Below, piece by piece: positions 16,292 through 25,474 of a stretch of 64,000 nt of DNA. The DNA is taken from contig CAWKCE010000003.1 in NCBI GenBank assembly GCA_963848085.1, positions 124,001 through 188,000 of the forward strand. The letters run 5' to 3'. The notes beneath the pieces were generated by a model that ran no database searches, was not told where the DNA came from, and saw only the letters and a list, made by a program, of their open reading frames with translations. The DNA is from CAWKCE01 sp032127035 (GTDB taxonomy: Bacteria; Actinomycetota; Actinomycetes; JAHEKZ01). The translations under genes and the position numbers were made by a program. Position 1 is the stretch's first letter, and the number at the start of each line of letters is the position of its first letter.

Positions 16292-17596
16292 GTGAGTACA
16301 GATCGGCGCAGTGCTGTGGTGGTGGGTGCCGGCATCATCGGCTGCTCGATCGGGCTCGAGCTGGCCCGCGGAGGCTGGGACGTGACTGTGGTCGACCGCG
16401 GCTCGGCGCCCGGCTCCGGAACGACCAGCGCGTCGTCGGCCATGATCCGCTTCAACTACGACCACCTGGCCGAGGCCGCGGTGGCATGGGAGTCCGCGGC
16501 ACGCTGGAGGGACTGGCCGCGCCACCTCGGGGCGGTCGACCCGGCGGGCATGATCCGGTACGTCCAAACCGGCGTGCTGGTCCTCGACGGTGACCTCATG
16601 GACCGTGACCTTGTCCTGTCCCACATGCGTCAGTTGGGCGTCCCGTTCGAGGAGCTGACCGCCGCCGACATCCGAGCCCGCTTCCCGGCGCTGGATCCGG
16701 CGCGCATCGGACCGGCCTGCCGGGTCGAGGACGACCGCTTCTGGGACGAGCCGACCGGTGAGCTTGGCGGCTTCTTCCAGCCCGACACCGGGTACATCGA
16801 CGACGCCATGCTGGCTGCTCACAACCTGGCCCACGCCGCAGAACAAGCGGGCGCCACCTTCCGGTGGCGCGGCCAGGTGGTCGACGTGACCCGCGACGAC
16901 GCCCGAGTCACGGGCGTGCTCCTCGGCGACGGCGAGGAGCTGAGCGCCGCGGTCGTGGTGAACGCGGCCGGTCCATGGTCGGTGACGCTCAACACGATGG
17001 CCGGAGTGCTCGACGACTTCACGTCGTCGACGCGAGCCGTCGAGCAGGAGGTCATTTCGGTGCCGGCACCGGACGGCTTCGGCCTGGACGATGGCGGCAC
17101 CGGCGTCCACGACTCGGACTTCGCGACCTACTTCCGCCCGCACGCCGGGGGAACGGTGATCGTCGGGAGCTTCGAGCCGGAGTGCGACCCACTGATCTTC
17201 GTCGACGACGCCGACGACGTGTCCTCTCAGGTCACGCCTGAGAACTGGGAGGTGCAGAGCCTTCGCCTGGCGCGACGGCTACCCGGGCTGCGGGTCCCCA
17301 ACAGCCGGTCCGGCATTGTGAGCGCCTACGACGTCACAGACGACTGGGTGCCCACCTACGACCGGACCAACCTGGACGGCTACTACGTCGCCATCGGTAC
17401 CAGCGGTCACCAGTTCAAGGCGGCCCCGTTCGTCGGTGTGATGATGGCCGAGCTGGTGAACGCCGTCGAGGGCGGCCACGACCACGACGGTGACCCGCTG
17501 ACCGTGCGCGGCGAGTGGACCGGCACCGACGTCCACCTCGCGCAGTTCTCCCGGCTGCGACCGATCCGCCCGCACGTCGGGATGGACCGGGAATGA
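16292..17596 (+). CDS. FAD-dependent oxidoreductase, DAO family (sarcosine oxidase/dehydrogenase-like)
   Basis: A 434-residue flavoprotein. The dinucleotide-binding motif VVVGAGIIGCSIG is at residues 9-21; the DAO fold is marked by AVVVNAAGPWS and by the C-terminal GYYVAIGTSGHQFKAAPFVG. Members of this family oxidise N-methyl groups or secondary amino acids such as sarcosine and dimethylglycine. The GTG at 16292 is preceded by GGGGAG. Its stop overlaps the start of the next gene (ATGA), so it forms an operon with the large demethylase, and with the divergent MttB homologue it suggests a route for stepwise removal of N-methyl groups. The exact substrate is not known. Confidence 0.87.
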   Translation: MSTDRRSAVVVGAGIIGCSIGLELARGGWDVTVVDRGSAPGSGTTSASSAMIRFNYDHLAEAAVAWESAARWRDWPRHLGAVDPAGMIRYVQTGVLVLDGDLMDRDLVLSHMRQLGVPFEELTAADIRARFPALDPARIGPACRVEDDRFWDEPTGELGGFFQPDTGYIDDAMLAAHNLAHAAEQAGATFRWRGQVVDVTRDDARVTGVLLGDGEELSAAVVVNAAGPWSVTLNTMAGVLDDFTSSTRAVEQEVISVPAPDGFGLDDGGTGVHDSDFATYFRPHAGGTVIVGSFEPECDPLIFVDDADDVSSQVTPENWEVQSLRLARRLPGLRVPNSRSGIVSAYDVTDDWVPTYDRTNLDGYYVAIGTSGHQFKAAPFVGVMMAELVNAVEGGHDHDGDPLTVRGEWTGTDVHLAQFSRLRPIRPHVGMDRE

Positions 17597-20013
17597 AGCC
17601 GCGGTACCAAGTCGTCGTCATCGGCGGCGGCATCGTGGGCGCCAGCGTTCTCTACCACCTGACGGTGCGTGGTCTGACCGACGTCGTTCTGATCGAACGG
17701 GCCGAGCTCACCGCCGGCTCCAGCTGGCATGCCGCCGGCGGATTCCACGCGATCAATGCCGACACCCACATCGCAGCACTGCAGAAGTACACGATCGGCA
17801 TGTATCCGAAGGTCGAGCAGGAGAGCGGCCAGAGCGTCGGGCTTCACATGACCGGCGGGCTGGAGCTGGCCGGCACCCCGCAGCGGTGGGAGTGGCTCAA
17901 GACCGAGCTGGCCTGGCTGCGCACGATGGACACCGAGGCCTACCTGGTCAGCCCCGACGAGGCCGCCGCGATGTGCCCGATCATCGACCCCGCCGGACTG
18001 CAGGGAGCACTGTTCGACCCCCACGAGGGCAACCTCGACCCGCACGGGGCCACCCACGCCTACGCGGGGGCGGCCCGCCGTCGTGGTGCTGAGGTCGTTC
18101 AGCACAACCGCGTCCTGTCGCTGGGGCGGCTCCCCGGCGGGGACTGGCGGGTCGAGACCGAGCAAGGCCCGGTCACCGCAGAGCACATCGTGAACGCAGC
18201 CGGGCTGTGGGCCCGCAAGGTCGGTCGGATGGCGGGTGTCGACCACCCGATCGTCCCGATGCAGCACCACTACCTGGTCACCGAGGATGTCCCAGAGGTG
18301 GCCGCCATCGACGGGGTCATGCCCTCGGTCACTGACCTCGAGGGCTTCACCTACCTGCAGCGCGAGAAGAACGGCGTCCTTCTCGGCGTCTACGAGCAGA
18401 ACCCGCGCCACTGGCAGGTCGACGGGCCGGGCTGGGACTACGGCATGGAGCTGATCCCGGAGGAGATCGAGCGCATCAGCCCGGAGCTGTCGATCGGGTT
18501 CGAGCGCTTTCCCAGCCTGCAGAAGGTGGGCATCAAGAGGTGGGTGAACGGGGCCATCACCTTCACACCGGACGGGAACCCACTCGTCGGCCCGGTGTCG
18601 GGTGTCCCCAACTACTGGGCCGCCTGCGGTGTCATGGCCGGCTTCTCGCAGTGCGCCGCCATCGGCCTGGCGCTCGCCAACTGGATCGTCGACGGCGACC
18701 CGGGCGACGACGTGTTCGGGATGGACGTCGCGCGGTTCGGACCGTTCGCGGCGGACGACGACTACCTCCAGCCGCTCACCTCGCAGTTCTACGCCCGACG
18801 GTTTGTCATGGCGTACCCGAACGAGGAGCTGCCGGCCGGGCGGCCCCTGAAGACAACTCCTGCCTACAACGACCTCGCGGACGCCGGCGCTCGGTTCGGC
18901 GTGGTGTGGGGGCTGGAGGTTCCGCTGTTCTTCGCCCCGGGTGATCCCGACTTCGAGGAGACGCCCTCGCTGCGTCGGTCGAACGCGCACACGCTCGTGG
19001 GCGAAGAGGCGGCAGCGGTCCGAACAGCGGCTGGGGCGTACGAGACCGCGGCGTATGCCCGGTACGAGGTGACCGGTGCGGGCGCCGAGGCGTGGCTGGA
19101 CCGGGTGCTGGCCTGCCGCATGCCGGGCCCCGGGCGGGTTCGGCTGGCTCCCATGCTCCGGGAGACGGGGACGCTGATGGGCGACCTGTCCGTGACCCGG
19201 CTGGGCGACGACCGCTATTGGCTGGTGGGTTCGTACTACCTGCAGGAGTGGCATCTGCGGTGGTTCCGAGACCTCCTGCCGCCTCGCGGTGTCGAGCTGC
19301 GCAACATCAGTGACGAGTGGATGGGCTTCTCCGTCTCCGGACCGAGCTCGCGGCGCATTGTGCAGCGGGCGCTCGACACGGACCTGTCAGCCGAGGCGAT
19401 GCCGTTCCTCACGGCGGGACTCCTGGACTTCGATGGCGCGGATGCCGTAGTGGCGCGGCTCTCGCTCACCGGCGAGCTGGGCTACGAGGTCACCGTGCCG
19501 ACCGTGTATCACCAGAGCCTGCTGCGCGCGCTGCGCTCGGCCGGTGACGGCGACGGCCTGCGGCTCATCGGTGACCGGGCGATCGACAGCCTGCGTCTGG
19601 AGAAGGCTTACGGCATCTGGTCCGCGGAGTTCACCCAGGCCTACACGCCGGGGATGTCCGGGCTGGACCGCTTCGTCGCGTTCGACAAGGGCGCGTTCAT
19701 CGGCCGCGAGGCCGCCCTGCGCGAGCGCGACCGGGGACCCGCCCAGCGACTGGTGCTGCTCGAGGTCGATGCTGACGGAGCGGATGCGTCTGGCGACGAG
19801 CCGGTCTGGCACGACAGCGCGCGAGTCGGCTTCGTCACGTCGGGAGCATTCGGCCACCACGTCGGCCGCAGCCTGGCGCTTGCCTACGTCGACCGCGAGG
19901 TTGCCGAGCGCGCTCCTGCGCTGTCGGTGCACATCGTCGGTGAGGAGCGCCCGGCACGTATCCTCACCGAGCCGCCGTACGACCCGAGCGGCTCGCGCAT
20001 GAGGCGCGTCTGA
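17593..20013 (+). CDS. FAD-dependent dimethylglycine/sarcosine dehydrogenase with GcvT (folate-binding) domain
   Basis: An 806-residue two-part enzyme. The N-terminal DAO-type FAD domain (GGGIVG at 11-16; AGSSWHAAGG with His46, a position that carries covalent FAD in related dehydrogenases) spans about 1-370. A linker domain and a C-terminal aminomethyltransferase-like domain (about 430-800; YARYEVTGAGAEAWLDRVLA, FSVSGPSSRRIV, LTGELGYEVTVP) follow. In dimethylglycine and sarcosine dehydrogenases the FAD part oxidises the methyl group and the GcvT part passes formaldehyde to tetrahydrofolate. It is coupled by ATGA overlap to the smaller flavoprotein. Length and order match the family. Substrate choice is inferred only. 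Confidence 0.9.
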   Translation: MKPRYQVVVIGGGIVGASVLYHLTVRGLTDVVLIERAELTAGSSWHAAGGFHAINADTHIAALQKYTIGMYPKVEQESGQSVGLHMTGGLELAGTPQRWEWLKTELAWLRTMDTEAYLVSPDEAAAMCPIIDPAGLQGALFDPHEGNLDPHGATHAYAGAARRRGAEVVQHNRVLSLGRLPGGDWRVETEQGPVTAEHIVNAAGLWARKVGRMAGVDHPIVPMQHHYLVTEDVPEVAAIDGVMPSVTDLEGFTYLQREKNGVLLGVYEQNPRHWQVDGPGWDYGMELIPEEIERISPELSIGFERFPSLQKVGIKRWVNGAITFTPDGNPLVGPVSGVPNYWAACGVMAGFSQCAAIGLALANWIVDGDPGDDVFGMDVARFGPFAADDDYLQPLTSQFYARRFVMAYPNEELPAGRPLKTTPAYNDLADAGARFGVVWGLEVPLFFAPGDPDFEETPSLRRSNAHTLVGEEAAAVRTAAGAYETAAYARYEVTGAGAEAWLDRVLACRMPGPGRVRLAPMLRETGTLMGDLSVTRLGDDRYWLVGSYYLQEWHLRWFRDLLPPRGVELRNISDEWMGFSVSGPSSRRIVQRALDTDLSAEAMPFLTAGLLDFDGADAVVARLSLTGELGYEVTVPTVYHQSLLRALRSAGDGDGLRLIGDRAIDSLRLEKAYGIWSAEFTQAYTPGMSGLDRFVAFDKGAFIGREAALRERDRGPAQRLVLLEVDADGADASGDEPVWHDSARVGFVTSGAFGHHVGRSLALAYVDREVAERAPALSVHIVGEERPARILTEPPYDPSGSRMRRV

Positions 20014-20026
20014 GAGGGGCTGCGAG

Positions 20027-20566
20027 ATGACTGACCGCTGGATCGCACCCGATGACGACCCCAGGACCTACGGCAACCCGGTCGGAGAGCTCGCGACCTA
20101 CCGGGAGTACCTCCGGAACTACCGCCTGACCATCGAGATGAAGTGCGAGGGGCTGGACGCCGAGCAGCTGGCTCAGCGCTCCGTGCCACCCAGCAACCTG
20201 AGCCTGCTCGGGCTCGTGCGTCACGTCGCACAGGTGGAGAACCACTGGTTCCAGCGCGTCCTGCAGGGCCGGACGGAAGCGCCGCGCCTGTTCAAAGGAG
20301 ACGACAACCCCGACTGGGACTTCGATGGAGCTTCGGCTGACCCCGCCGCCGTGACGGAGGCGTTCGCCGCATGGAAGGCAGAGATAGTCGGCGGCGACGA
20401 GTGGCTGGACGTCCTTGACGAGTCCGACCTGGGTCGGGAGGTGTCGATGCATGACGGCACGGTCGCCGTCCGCGACGTGATCGTCCACCTGATCGAGGAG
20501 TACGCGAGGCATGCCGGGCACGCGGACCTGCTGCGGGAGTGCATCGACGGGCGCACCGGCCAGTGA
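20027..20566 (+). CDS. DinB-fold protein (DUF664), putative mycothiol-dependent enzyme
   Basis: A 179-residue four-helix DinB/YfiT-like protein. The metal-binding histidines expected in this fold appear in LLGLVRHVAQVENHWF and VHLIEEYARHAGHADLLRE. Actinobacterial relatives are mycothiol S-transferases or damage-related proteins. It lies 13 bases after the demethylase gene on the same strand, so it may be in the operon, where a thiol cofactor could deal with formaldehyde or other electrophiles; that link is speculative. The start MTDRWIAPDDDPRTYG is typical. Confidence 0.87.
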   Translation: MTDRWIAPDDDPRTYGNPVGELATYREYLRNYRLTIEMKCEGLDAEQLAQRSVPPSNLSLLGLVRHVAQVENHWFQRVLQGRTEAPRLFKGDDNPDWDFDGASADPAAVTEAFAAWKAEIVGGDEWLDVLDESDLGREVSMHDGTVAVRDVIVHLIEEYARHAGHADLLRECIDGRTGQ

Positions 20567-20573
20567 CCGCGCG

Positions 20574-21431
20574 TCAGTCTTGGCGTGCCGCGCGGGCGGC
20601 ACGTGCCTCGGGCAGGAGCAGGTACGCGCCGACCAGGAAGAACGCGGCGCCTACCAGCGTGCCGTAGATCGCGACGTTGACGTTGATCTCCCCTCCAGTT
20701 GCCGGCCGGATGAAGGCAGCGACGGCGGAGACCTGGAAGGCGATGCACCCCACGAGGTTGAGTCCGGCAGCCCACCAGGCCACGTCGCGGCGGTCGACCC
20801 GCCACCAGCCGTGGCACACCTCGAACCAGGCAAGGAGGCTGGAGACCAGGAAGAACACCGAGCCGACCATGTCGGGGGCCCACACCAGCCGGTACTGCTG
20901 CTGGGTCGTGAGGTCCGAGGCGAGCGCTGCGAACGTCGTCACGTTGAACGCCAGCGTGCCGACGAGCTGCACGGCGGTCGCCCACCAGTCGATGCGGTGG
21001 GGCTGCCACGCGAACCAGCGGCGCCGGCCCGGCAGCGTCGAGGCGGCGTCGGACTCCGAGATGGCCTGCACGTACTGCAGGTAGGACGCCGACGTGAAGA
21101 ACAGCGACCCGATGAAGTACGTGATCGCATCCGGTCGTGGCCCCACGGCGGCGGCGTAGGCCGGCACCGAGCCGACCACGAACAGCAGCGAGCCGACCAT
21201 GAACAGGACGGCAATCCACCAGCCCTGCGAACCCGGCGCCCACAGGGGGCGCAGGTCAACCGATAGATGCTCGCCCGCCGGGCGGGGTCCGAGGCCCTTG
21301 CGGTTGCGTCGCGACTCGAAGACCAGTACGCGCCCGTCGGCATGGCGCTCGGTCACCCGAGTCACGAAGCCGAGGACCCGGTCTACGGCGATCCGCTCCG
21401 GCTCCGAAGCGGTCGCCGGCTGGTGCGTCAT
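20574..21431 (-). CDS. Polytopic membrane protein (YrhK-like)
   Basis: A 285-residue protein with an N-terminal soluble part (about 70 residues) followed by six or seven hydrophobic segments in pairs: IAVLFMVGSLLFVVGSVPAY, ITYFIGSLFFTSASYLQYV, TAVQLVGTLAFNVTTFAAL, MVGSVFFLVSSLLAWFEV, GLNLVGCIAFQVSAVAAF and TLVGAAFFLVGAYLLLP. The paired GSLLF..GS / GSVFFL.SS pattern resembles the YrhK membrane domain of unknown function. It starts 10 bases after the stop of the glutamate decarboxylase gene, so the two form an operon. It shows no homology to the usual glutamate/GABA antiporter. Confidence 0.75.
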   Translation of the reverse strand: MTHQPATASEPERIAVDRVLGFVTRVTERHADGRVLVFESRRNRKGLGPRPAGEHLSVDLRPLWAPGSQGWWIAVLFMVGSLLFVVGSVPAYAAAVGPRPDAITYFIGSLFFTSASYLQYVQAISESDAASTLPGRRRWFAWQPHRIDWWATAVQLVGTLAFNVTTFAALASDLTTQQQYRLVWAPDMVGSVFFLVSSLLAWFEVCHGWWRVDRRDVAWWAAGLNLVGCIAFQVSAVAAFIRPATGGEINVNVAIYGTLVGAAFFLVGAYLLLPEARAARAARQD

Positions 21432-21440
21432 GAACCTGGG

Positions 21441-22835
21441 TCAGGTGTGGGCGAATCCCGCCGGGGCGGCGCCGTCCTGTGGCGGGTGCGCGGTCAGCTC
21501 GTCGACGGCCTCCTTCAGCTTGTTCAGGAGCAGCCGGCCGAGCTCACGGCTGAAGCCCTCGCGCAGCACGACGCGCAGCACGGCGACGTCAGTCGCGTCC
21601 GCGGGCATCGTGTAGGCCGGGACCTGCCAGCCCGACCGGCGCAGCTGGTCGGAGACGTGGAAGACGGTGAACGGTGTCCCTTCCTTGACCGTGAACGAGA
21701 ACACGGGAATCGCCGAGCCGTCGGACAGCAGCTCGAACGGTCCCATGTCCGCGATCTCCGACGACAGGTCGAGCGCCACGTCGCGCAGGCGCTCCATGAT
21801 CGCGGTGTACCCAGCGCGGCCGAGACGGAGGAAGTTGTAGTACTGGCCGACGACCTGGTTGCCGGGTCGGGAGAAGTTGAGGGTGAACGTGGGCATGTCC
21901 CCTCCGAGGTAGTTCACGTGGAACACCAGGTCCTCCGGAAGGTCCTCGGCGCCGCGCCATACCACGAAGCCCACGCCCGGGTACACCAGTCCGTACTTGT
22001 GCCCGGACACGTTGATCGACTTCACCTGGGGAAGCCGGAAGTCCCACTTCAGGTTCGGGTGGATGAACGGGGCGACGAATCCGCCGCTCGCGGCGTCGAC
22101 GTGGACCGGGATGTCGAAGTTACGTTCGGCGTTGAGCGTCACGACCGCGTCGTGGACCTCCTCGATCGGCTCGAACTCACCGGTGAACGTGGTCCCCAGG
22201 ATGGCGACCACCCCGATCGTGTCCTCGTCGCACAGCCCGACGGCCAGCTCGGGGGTGATCACGTACCTGCCGTGCGCCATCGGCACGTAGCGGGGCTCGA
22301 CGTCCCAGTACCGGCAGAACTTCTCCCACACCACCTGGACGTTGCTGCCGAGAACGAGGTTCGGCCGCCTGGTGGCCGGGTCGATGCCCGCTGCCTCCAG
22401 CCGCTGGCGCCATCGCCACTTCATGGCAAGCCCGGCCAGCATGACGGCCTCGCTGGAACCGATGGTGGACACCCCGACAGCACCCTCGTCGTCCGGAGCG
22501 TGGAACAGGTCGGCCACGATGTTGACGCAGCGCTTCTCCACTTCCGCGGTCGCCGGGTACTCGTCCTTGTCGATCATGTTCTTGTCGAAGGCCTCGGCCA
22601 TCAGCATCTGCGCCTGGGGCTCCATCCAGGTGGTCACGAAAGTGGCCAGGTTGAGCCGGGCGTTGCCGTCGAGCATGAGGACGTCGTGGACCAGCCGGTA
22701 GGCGGCATCGGCGGGGGCCTCGCCGTCCGGCATCTTGAACCGGGGCAGCTCGTCGAGCGAGAACCGGCCGGCATAGGCGGGCATGAGCTGGCTGTCCTCC
22801 GCGTCGGGGGTGGGGGACTGCTTCTTGTGGACCAT
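21441..22835 (-). CDS. gadB: Glutamate decarboxylase
   Basis: A 464-residue PLP enzyme that converts L-glutamate to GABA with proton consumption. Signatures: ARLNLATFVTTWMEPQA, the substrate/cofactor loop TIGSSEAVMLAG, HVDAASGGFVAPF with Asp247, and the PLP lysine Lys280 in SINVSGHKYGLVYPG. The length equals GadA/GadB proteins (about 466). The start at 22835 gives MVHKKQSP; a longer reading to 22913 is less likely. It is followed by a membrane protein that is not a GadC-type antiporter. The role could be acid resistance or GABA production. Confidence 0.95.
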   Translation of the reverse strand: MVHKKQSPTPDAEDSQLMPAYAGRFSLDELPRFKMPDGEAPADAAYRLVHDVLMLDGNARLNLATFVTTWMEPQAQMLMAEAFDKNMIDKDEYPATAEVEKRCVNIVADLFHAPDDEGAVGVSTIGSSEAVMLAGLAMKWRWRQRLEAAGIDPATRRPNLVLGSNVQVVWEKFCRYWDVEPRYVPMAHGRYVITPELAVGLCDEDTIGVVAILGTTFTGEFEPIEEVHDAVVTLNAERNFDIPVHVDAASGGFVAPFIHPNLKWDFRLPQVKSINVSGHKYGLVYPGVGFVVWRGAEDLPEDLVFHVNYLGGDMPTFTLNFSRPGNQVVGQYYNFLRLGRAGYTAIMERLRDVALDLSSEIADMGPFELLSDGSAIPVFSFTVKEGTPFTVFHVSDQLRRSGWQVPAYTMPADATDVAVLRVVLREGFSRELGRLLLNKLKEAVDELTAHPPQDGAAPAGFAHT

Positions 22836-22974
22836 TCGCCGGCTCCATTCAGTGCGGGGAGATGCGCTGACCCTAGGGGGCGGACCAAAGATTCGCGACG
22901 TGGGTGCATCCAAACACGGATCTTGGTCAGAAGTAGGTCATGACAACCACTTGCACCACTTTCCAGGAGGACAC

Positions 22975-23604
22975 ATGACCCCCCGCCACCTCGTTGCTGC
23001 CGCCTCGGCGACCGCCCTGGCCGCTGGCGCCCTCGCCTTCGCCGCACCGGCGCAGGCCGCTGCCGGCAACGACTCGCTGTACGACGTGCTTGCCGCCGAC
23101 GTCACCAAGAAGGGTGCGCCGTCCTTCGACAAGAACGGCAAGGACTTCGACATCCTCACTGCGGCCGTTTTCGCCGTTCTGGACGCCAAGCCCGGCTCCC
23201 CGGTGGGCGTGCTCGCCGACGGCTCGGTGAAGCTCACCGCGTTCCTCCCCACCGACGGTGCGTTCAAGCGGACCGGCATGGACCTTGGGATCAAGGCGAA
23301 GAACGAGGCCAAGCGGGCCACCAAGTACGTGAACCGGCTCGGCGTGGACGGCGTCGAGTCCGTGCTGCTCTACCACGTGATCGCCGGCCAGAAGATCAAC
23401 GCCAAGACCGCGGCCGGTGCGGACGGCGCCAAGCTGGAGACGGCTCTGGGCCAGAAGTTCACCGTGAACGTCACCCACGAGGGCATCTTCCTCAAGGACC
23501 GCGCGCGGGACATCGACAACCCCAAGGTGATCGTGACCGACATCAACAAGGGCAACAAGCAGATCGCCCACGCGATCAACCGGGTGCTGCTCCCCGCTCT
23601 CTGA
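22975..23604 (+). CDS. Secreted fasciclin-domain protein
   Basis: A 209-residue exported protein. Residues 1-32 are a signal peptide ending APAQAAA; the remainder is one fasciclin (FAS1) domain with the motifs LTAFLPTDGAF, VLLYHVIAG and a final AHAINRVLLPAL. FAS1 proteins mediate cell-surface or matrix adhesion. It differs from a canonical FAS1 by an inserted FDILTAAVFAVLD segment, which is shared with the paralogue at 39121-39756. The strong AGGAGG site before the ATG and a strong downstream hairpin mark an independent unit. Confidence 0.88.
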   Translation: MTPRHLVAAASATALAAGALAFAAPAQAAAGNDSLYDVLAADVTKKGAPSFDKNGKDFDILTAAVFAVLDAKPGSPVGVLADGSVKLTAFLPTDGAFKRTGMDLGIKAKNEAKRATKYVNRLGVDGVESVLLYHVIAGQKINAKTAAGADGAKLETALGQKFTVNVTHEGIFLKDRARDIDNPKVIVTDINKGNKQIAHAINRVLLPAL

Positions 23605-23624
23605 GCCACCCACAGCACGTCGAC

Positions 23625-23660
23625 AGCCCGGGTTCCCGACTTCGGTCGGGAACCCGGGCT
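23625..23660 (+). terminator. Strong hairpin terminator after the fasciclin gene
   Basis: A perfect 16 bp stem AGCCCGGGTTCCCGAC / GTCGGGAACCCGGGCT closes on a stable TTCG tetraloop, 20 bases after the stop codon. There is no U-run. It may also act on the convergent gene ending at 23696. Confidence 0.8.
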
Positions 23661-23695
23661 GATGTGTGCCCGCCGCGCTGAGTCCGGTGAGGAGG

Positions 23696-24892
23696 CTACG
23701 GGCGGCTGACGAGCAGGATGCCGAGGCACATCTCGTCGGTGGTGCCCTCGCCCCAGGTGACGTACCGAGGCGCCGCGCCGGCCAACTCCGGCAGCAGGTC
23801 ACGCAGGGCGGCGTCGTGGGTGCACTGCACCCGTAGGACGTCGCCGGCGCGTACCTTGACCCCCGGTCGGAGTGGGCGGGACCCCTGGTCGTCGAAGTTG
23901 TACTGCGGGACGTCCAGGATCGTCCGCTCCCGAGCGGTCCCCGGGTTCAGCGTGATCTGGATGCTGCGGCCGAGCAGGTGCATGTGGCCGGCCGCGCCGT
24001 AGATCGTCATCGGCTCGGTCACCGGGCGGTCGCACGTCTGGGTGGGGCCGGGCCGCGGACCGCTCGCCGGGCCACAGAGCACCCCCAGCCCTCCGACCCG
24101 GGCCCCGGCCGCGGGGCCGAAACGGGACATCAGGTCAAGGACGGCCCGCTCCCGGTCACACAACGGGCCGACCTGGCCAGGGGCGCAGGGCAGCTCCACC
24201 GGGGCCGGGAGGAGGACGGTTTCCAGGGACTTCAGGTCGGTCGTGCCGGGCGTGATGCGCAGCCGGACTTGTGTCGCGTCGGGACCGTCGCCCGCTCGGG
24301 TGTTGTAGTGCATCTGCAGGACCACCCGGCTTCCCCGGACCAGCGGGATGCCCAGGCCTGGACGGAACCCGCCGCCCTCGCCCCCCGGCGCCCACGCGGC
24401 GACCCACGGTGCCGAGTCCAGCGCCCCGATCGCACCGTCTGGCGAAGGGAGGTCTGGGCCACCGAAGCAGGACCATCCGGTGCCGGCGTCCGACCGGTCC
24501 TTCTGCCTGGCCGCGCGCACCTGCGCGGGCTCGACGCGGTAGACGATCGCGTGGTGGGCGACCTCGGCGTTGCCCGGGAGGACCTCGACTCCGGTGACGA
24601 AGGCATCTCGTGCCAGCCGGGGGTTCAGCAGGAAGCAGCGGTAGTCGTCGGTGGCCCCGGGGGGTGGGTTCGGCGTGTACGAGCCGCCCGGCACTGCGAT
24701 CGTCAGCAGCCGCTCGCCGTCGCGCGCCTCGAGCCCGGGACCGGTGGCGGTGGCGTCGTGGCCGTCGTCGGTGTGCGAGTCCCCGGACACTTCGGGCGAC
24801 GGGCTCGCGGCGGCTGGTTCGTCGGGCGACCCCCCGCACGCGGCGAGCATCATTCCCGCGGCCAGCACGAGGGCCGGGAGTGCGCGTCTCAT
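23696..24892 (-). CDS. Lipoprotein with copper type II monooxygenase-like fold (PHM/DBH-like)
   Basis: A 398-residue exported lipoprotein. The signal ends in LAACG (Cys19); an acidic/Ser-rich linker follows to about residue 55. All six copper ligands of the peptidylglycine/dopamine monooxygenase family can be placed: His113-His114 (EVAHHAIVY), His195 (LQMHYN), His303 and His305 (AGHMHLLG), and Met388 (TDEMCLG). Cysteines at 86, 142, 236, 245, 273, 287, 357 and 389 could form the disulfides of this fold. It therefore may be a surface copper oxygenase or a copper-binding protein; the substrate is unknown. It is convergent with the fasciclin gene. Confidence 0.78.
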   Translation of the reverse strand: MRRALPALVLAAGMMLAACGGSPDEPAAASPSPEVSGDSHTDDGHDATATGPGLEARDGERLLTIAVPGGSYTPNPPPGATDDYRCFLLNPRLARDAFVTGVEVLPGNAEVAHHAIVYRVEPAQVRAARQKDRSDAGTGWSCFGGPDLPSPDGAIGALDSAPWVAAWAPGGEGGGFRPGLGIPLVRGSRVVLQMHYNTRAGDGPDATQVRLRITPGTTDLKSLETVLLPAPVELPCAPGQVGPLCDRERAVLDLMSRFGPAAGARVGGLGVLCGPASGPRPGPTQTCDRPVTEPMTIYGAAGHMHLLGRSIQITLNPGTARERTILDVPQYNFDDQGSRPLRPGVKVRAGDVLRVQCTHDAALRDLLPELAGAAPRYVTWGEGTTDEMCLGILLVSRP

Positions 24893-24966
24893 CGGTCCCC
24901 CCGCCTTCCGCCGCGTGGTCGCCCGGCTGCCTGCCGGAGACTCCAGGGTAGGTCAGGTGTCGAGCG

Positions 24967-25407
24967 CTACGGCTCAACACCTTCCCAGACCAGCTCCGCG
25001 ACGTCGATGACGAGCTCTGTCGCCCGCTTGGGACCGCTGCGCACCTCGCCGGTGCCCACCGCGACAGTGTCGTTCAGCCATCGGTAGCGCTCGTCGTCCG
25101 ACACGTGCGTGACCGACGTGACGATCTGCCTGGCTCCCTTGGGGTAGGCGCGGCCGTACCCGCGCATGTCGAACAGGATCGTTGCGCCGTCGACCGTCTC
25201 GATGACGCCCTGGAAGTCCGGCAGGAAGGTGCCGTCTGTCCGTCGCCGTGGGTGGTTGCTCCCCCGGAAGCGGCCGGAGATTCGGCCGTCGCAGCTTCCC
25301 GCGGCGAAGAAGTAGAAGTGGGACTCCCGCCCGTCCGTCCCCGCCAGCTCCACCCCCCACTCCTCGGGGTAGGAGAAGCGCACTCGGTACAACGGTTCCA
25401 GCCGCAT
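24967..25407 (-). CDS. DUF3237-like protein
   Basis: A 146-residue cytosolic protein. It begins MRLEPLYRVRF and contains GTDGRESHFYFFAAGSCDGRISGRF, TDGTFLPDFQGVIETVDGATILFDMRGYGR and DDERYRWLNDTVAVGTGEV, a beta-rich pattern of the DUF3237/lipocalin-like type. Its function is unknown. The chosen start leaves a 67-base divergent gap to the flavoprotein gene; longer upstream readings overlap that gene and have non-coding composition. It might share a regulatory region with the oxidoreductase. Confidence 0.72.
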   Translation of the reverse strand: MRLEPLYRVRFSYPEEWGVELAGTDGRESHFYFFAAGSCDGRISGRFRGSNHPRRRTDGTFLPDFQGVIETVDGATILFDMRGYGRAYPKGARQIVTSVTHVSDDERYRWLNDTVAVGTGEVRSGPKRATELVIDVAELVWEGVEP

Positions 25408-25474
25408 CTGTGCATCGTGGCAGGACTTCTGCGAGCACGGAACCGCTCGCGCTGGCTCCGGCAGAATGCTGTTC

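Noticed and set aside
17407..19254. Open frame of 615 codons opposite the dimethylglycine dehydrogenase-like gene
   Set aside because: Shadow of the sense gene; no ribosome-binding site or family signature.
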